Part shown: in pieces, positions 62,145 through 64,000 of the stretch
Position numbering within the stretch: position 1 is the first letter of the stretch
How the letters are laid out: each line of letters starts with the position of its first letter
Assembly: GCA_020441005.1 (NCBI GenBank)
Contig: JAGRNA010000048.1
Span: 16,163 to 80,162 of the forward strand
Length of the DNA stretch: 64,000 nt
Direction: 5' to 3'
Source: Leptospiraceae bacterium
GTDB taxonomy: Bacteria; Spirochaetota; Leptospiria; Leptospirales; Leptonemataceae
Notes under the pieces: generated by a model
What the model saw: only the letters and a program-made list of their open reading frames with translations
Told to the model about the DNA's origin: nothing
Databases searched by the model: none
Position numbers and translations under genes: made by a program

Positions 62145-62172
62145 CTCTTTAAATCCATTTGATTCATTATTC

Positions 62173-63603
62173 TCAGTGAATGCTTTTCACTTCCCCCAGA
62201 GTGACTTTCAAGGCTTTGTTATTCCAGCTGGAATACACATAATTGAGAACATTCACTATATCTTCATCACTAAGCTCTAATTGTGGCATTATATTATTAT
62301 ATTTATTACCATTAACCGTGATTTCACCTTTTAGTCCGTTTTTCAGGATGCGGATAGCCCGGGTTTTATCTGCATTCAGGAAATCAGAGCCTGCTAAAGG
62401 TGGGAAAACCTTGGCAACACCCTGACCTTCTTTCATATGGCACGCAGAGCAATTGGCATTGTATATGCGCGCTCCTTCTTTTAATAAATCAGCCTCGGAA
62501 AGCTCTTTGGGTGCCACTTTCACTTCATTCACAAGGCGCTGAATGGCAGCTCCCTCCGGTAGATAAACCTCATCATTCTGTTTTCCAGAATAAATCTCAG
62601 GACGATTCTCACCTTCTACTTTCAGCATTCCCAAGGCGCCCTTGTTAAAAGTTCGAAAAATGGAATGGTCAACCAGAATCAGAGTTCCAGGAACATCCAC
62701 TTTGAATTCGACTATAGCAGAACCACCAGCCGGCACCAGTGTGGTTTGAACATTATGCTGATTTAGAACCGTGCCTCCTTCAGTGTAAACGTTATCAAAG
62801 ATTTCACCAATGACATGGAATGAGGATATTAGGTTAGGTCCGCCATTGCCAACAAACAATCGCACAGATTCACCGGTTTTTGCTGTAATGGCTCGATCTC
62901 CCACAAGAGAGCCGACAGATCCATTAAAAACAACATAATCAGGGTTTTCCTCGACTGCTTTTTCCATACTGAAAGGTTGCAAGCCTGGGGCACCATTTTT
63001 ACCCCTTGTATAAAATTCACTTTGGACAACATAATATTCTTTATCTACTTTTGGCAACTCATCTTCCGGCTGCACATAAATTAGTCCATACATGCCATTC
63101 GCAATATGCATTCCGACAGGAGCCGTAGCACAATGGTATATGTAAAGACCGGCATTAATCACTTTAAAGGAAAATTTTGAAGTATGACCCGGCACTGTCA
63201 AAGACGACGCAGCACCGCCACCTGGTCCGGTTACCGCATGCAGATCAATATTATGCGGCATTTTACTATTTGGGTGATTGTGCAGATTGAATTCAACATC
63301 ATCTCCTTCTCTCACTCGAATCATAGGCCCAGGCACAGAACCACCAAAAGTCCAGAAAGTGTATTCCACACCATCAGCCAGGCGTCCCTGGACTTCAATA
63401 GTTTCCAGGTCCACTATAACTTTCGCTGCATGGTTGCGCTCAATCACTGGCGGTACATTAGGTGCATAAGTCAATTGCGCTTTTTCCTCACTATTCGCGG
63501 TACCGCACCCCGACAATGAAAACATTAAACAAGAACCGGTCAGAACAAGACTTTTAAGTAAAGCCTTTAATGTTAAAAAATCCTTTTTTTTACTTATTTG
63601 CAT
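62173..63603 (-). CDS. nirK: Copper nitrite reductase NirK fused to cytochrome c, lipoprotein
   Basis: A 476-residue protein. Lipobox MFSLSGCG. Two cupredoxin domains have the type 1 copper ligands His117, Cys158, His166, Met171 and the type 2 ligands His122, His157, His313. Catalytic Asp120 and His263 are present (MPHNIDLH, IYHCATAPVGMH, FHVIGE, LVDHS). Residues 370-476 are a class I cytochrome c with CSACH at 385-389. It reduces nitrite to NO, and the fused heme supplies electrons. Start ATG 63603; no spaced ribosome-binding site, consistent with a leaderless mRNA from the FNR-type promoter. Confidence 0.95.
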   Translation of the reverse strand: MQISKKKDFLTLKALLKSLVLTGSCLMFSLSGCGTANSEEKAQLTYAPNVPPVIERNHAAKVIVDLETIEVQGRLADGVEYTFWTFGGSVPGPMIRVREGDDVEFNLHNHPNSKMPHNIDLHAVTGPGGGAASSLTVPGHTSKFSFKVINAGLYIYHCATAPVGMHIANGMYGLIYVQPEDELPKVDKEYYVVQSEFYTRGKNGAPGLQPFSMEKAVEENPDYVVFNGSVGSLVGDRAITAKTGESVRLFVGNGGPNLISSFHVIGEIFDNVYTEGGTVLNQHNVQTTLVPAGGSAIVEFKVDVPGTLILVDHSIFRTFNKGALGMLKVEGENRPEIYSGKQNDEVYLPEGAAIQRLVNEVKVAPKELSEADLLKEGARIYNANCSACHMKEGQGVAKVFPPLAGSDFLNADKTRAIRILKNGLKGEITVNGNKYNNIMPQLELSDEDIVNVLNYVYSSWNNKALKVTLGEVKSIH

Positions 63604-63608
63604 CCTTG

Positions 63609-63651
63609 TAGCATATTCCAATTATTTAATTCTGTCCTTGATTTAAATCAA
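63609..63651 (-). promoter_or_regulatory. nirK promoter with FNR/DNR-type site
   Basis: A perfect TTGATTTAAATCAA palindrome (63638-63651) has its centre 32 bases from a -10-like TATGCT (63610-63615 on the minus strand). The class II geometry puts the transcription start at, or a base or two from, the nirK ATG (63603). Confidence 0.85.
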
Positions 63652-63789
63652 ACATTTTGCTTTTTTATGGATATATTGTTTGAATATTGCTTGTATTCTC
63701 ACGGCTTTCCTTCCATTTTGTAACAATGGAGCTTTAAGCGAAATCAAATAGCCAGCTCGAAAAGTTACTAGAATAATAGCAATAAAGCA

Positions 63790-64000
63790 ATGAATGATTT
63801 CTGGACAATGGGAATAGTGCGAGTTATTCATACTCTCAGTGTACTTCTATGGATTGGCGGTGTGGCCTTTGTGACAATAGTATTGCTACCTTCCCTTAAA
63901 AAAAAGAATGATGCTGAGTTGGCTTTAGCACTTTTTGGTGAATTGGAACATCGTTTTGCATGGCAGGCACGGTTTACAACATTTTTAGCTGGAGCCAGTG
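63790..64000 (+). CDS. Partial membrane protein, cut by window end
   Basis: An open frame from ATG 63790 through the window end, 70 codons seen. It begins MNDFWTMGIVRVIHTLSVLLWIGG and continues FVTIVLLPSLKK, LFGELEHRFAWQARFTTFLAG. This is like the CopD-like or uncharacterised membrane proteins that begin with a His-bearing first helix (VIHTLSVLLWIGG) and have EHRFAWQAR. It is divergent from nirK, so it is probably part of the same respiration locus. Confidence 0.75.
   Translation, partial: MNDFWTMGIVRVIHTLSVLLWIGGVAFVTIVLLPSLKKKNDAELALALFGELEHRFAWQARFTTFLAGAS

Overview
The window most resembles the chromosome of a spirochaete of the Leptospirales (Leptospira, Leptonema or Turneriella type). 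Pointers are a tmRNA whose tag reads ANNEMALAA, many short spirochaete-like lipoprotein signals, DUF1566 and beta-propeller lipoproteins, several multi-domain sensor and cyclic-di-GMP proteins, an FlhB C-terminus-like protein and a type II secretion GspC. This placement is inference from gene content. No rRNA, tRNA, CRISPR array or transposase was seen.

Layout. 0.2-2.3 kb: an envelope operon of two beta-barrel-like proteins and a lipoprotein. 2.6-4.5 kb: a beta-propeller lipoprotein flanked by 98-bp direct repeats. 4.8-9.3 kb: a large WG-repeat/CAP secreted protein and a TPR/M23 peptidase gene split by an in-frame stop. 9.6-13.6 kb: a VOC protein, a Fur-box-preceded porin and a convergent operon of an FMN-binding protein with two membrane proteins. 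13.9-27.5 kb: a hybrid histidine kinase, a small cytochrome c, a penicillin-acylase-family hydrolase, a degenerate EAL protein, and an operon of HAD phosphatase, lipoprotein and DUF2079 membrane protein, then an epimerase and a Kbp (YgaU)-type LysM protein. 27.6-36.7 kb: a second acylase and a 3.3-kb accessory island (vapBC, two DUF1566 proteins, REP-like repeats) flanked by 211-bp direct repeats. A diverged third copy of that repeat lies in front of a Crp/Fnr gene that heads a same-strand SDR/DUF4386/SRPBCC group.

36.9-43.4 kb: a beta-helix lipoprotein paired with a diheme cytochrome, an SRPBCC protein, a GGDEF-EAL protein, tmRNA, and a secreted protein made of six 16-residue cysteine repeats. 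43.6-48.9 kb: a divergent hybrid kinase/HD-GYP response regulator pair, then a metallo-beta-lactamase-fold lipoprotein with its own TetR regulator and a candidate operator. 48.9-57.7 kb: GspC, a LysM-M23 peptidase, an SH3-like lipoprotein, ComM/YifB, YraN, a degenerate HD-GYP protein, an FlhB-like protein, an HNH nuclease and a type III polyketide synthase.

58.2-64 kb is visibly AT-richer and holds a nitrogen-oxide respiration locus: hemerythrin, DUF2249, an NnrS/oxidase-like membrane protein, SCO, NirV-like, a NirK-cytochrome c fusion lipoprotein and a truncated membrane protein. Both transcription units have a perfect TTGAT-N4-ATCAA (FNR/DNR-type) site. In both, the predicted transcription start falls at, or within a few bases of, the start codon, so leaderless anaerobic mRNAs are likely. 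Together these genes suggest a versatile environmental bacterium with heavy cyclic-di-GMP signalling, a decorated lipoprotein surface and facultative denitrification.
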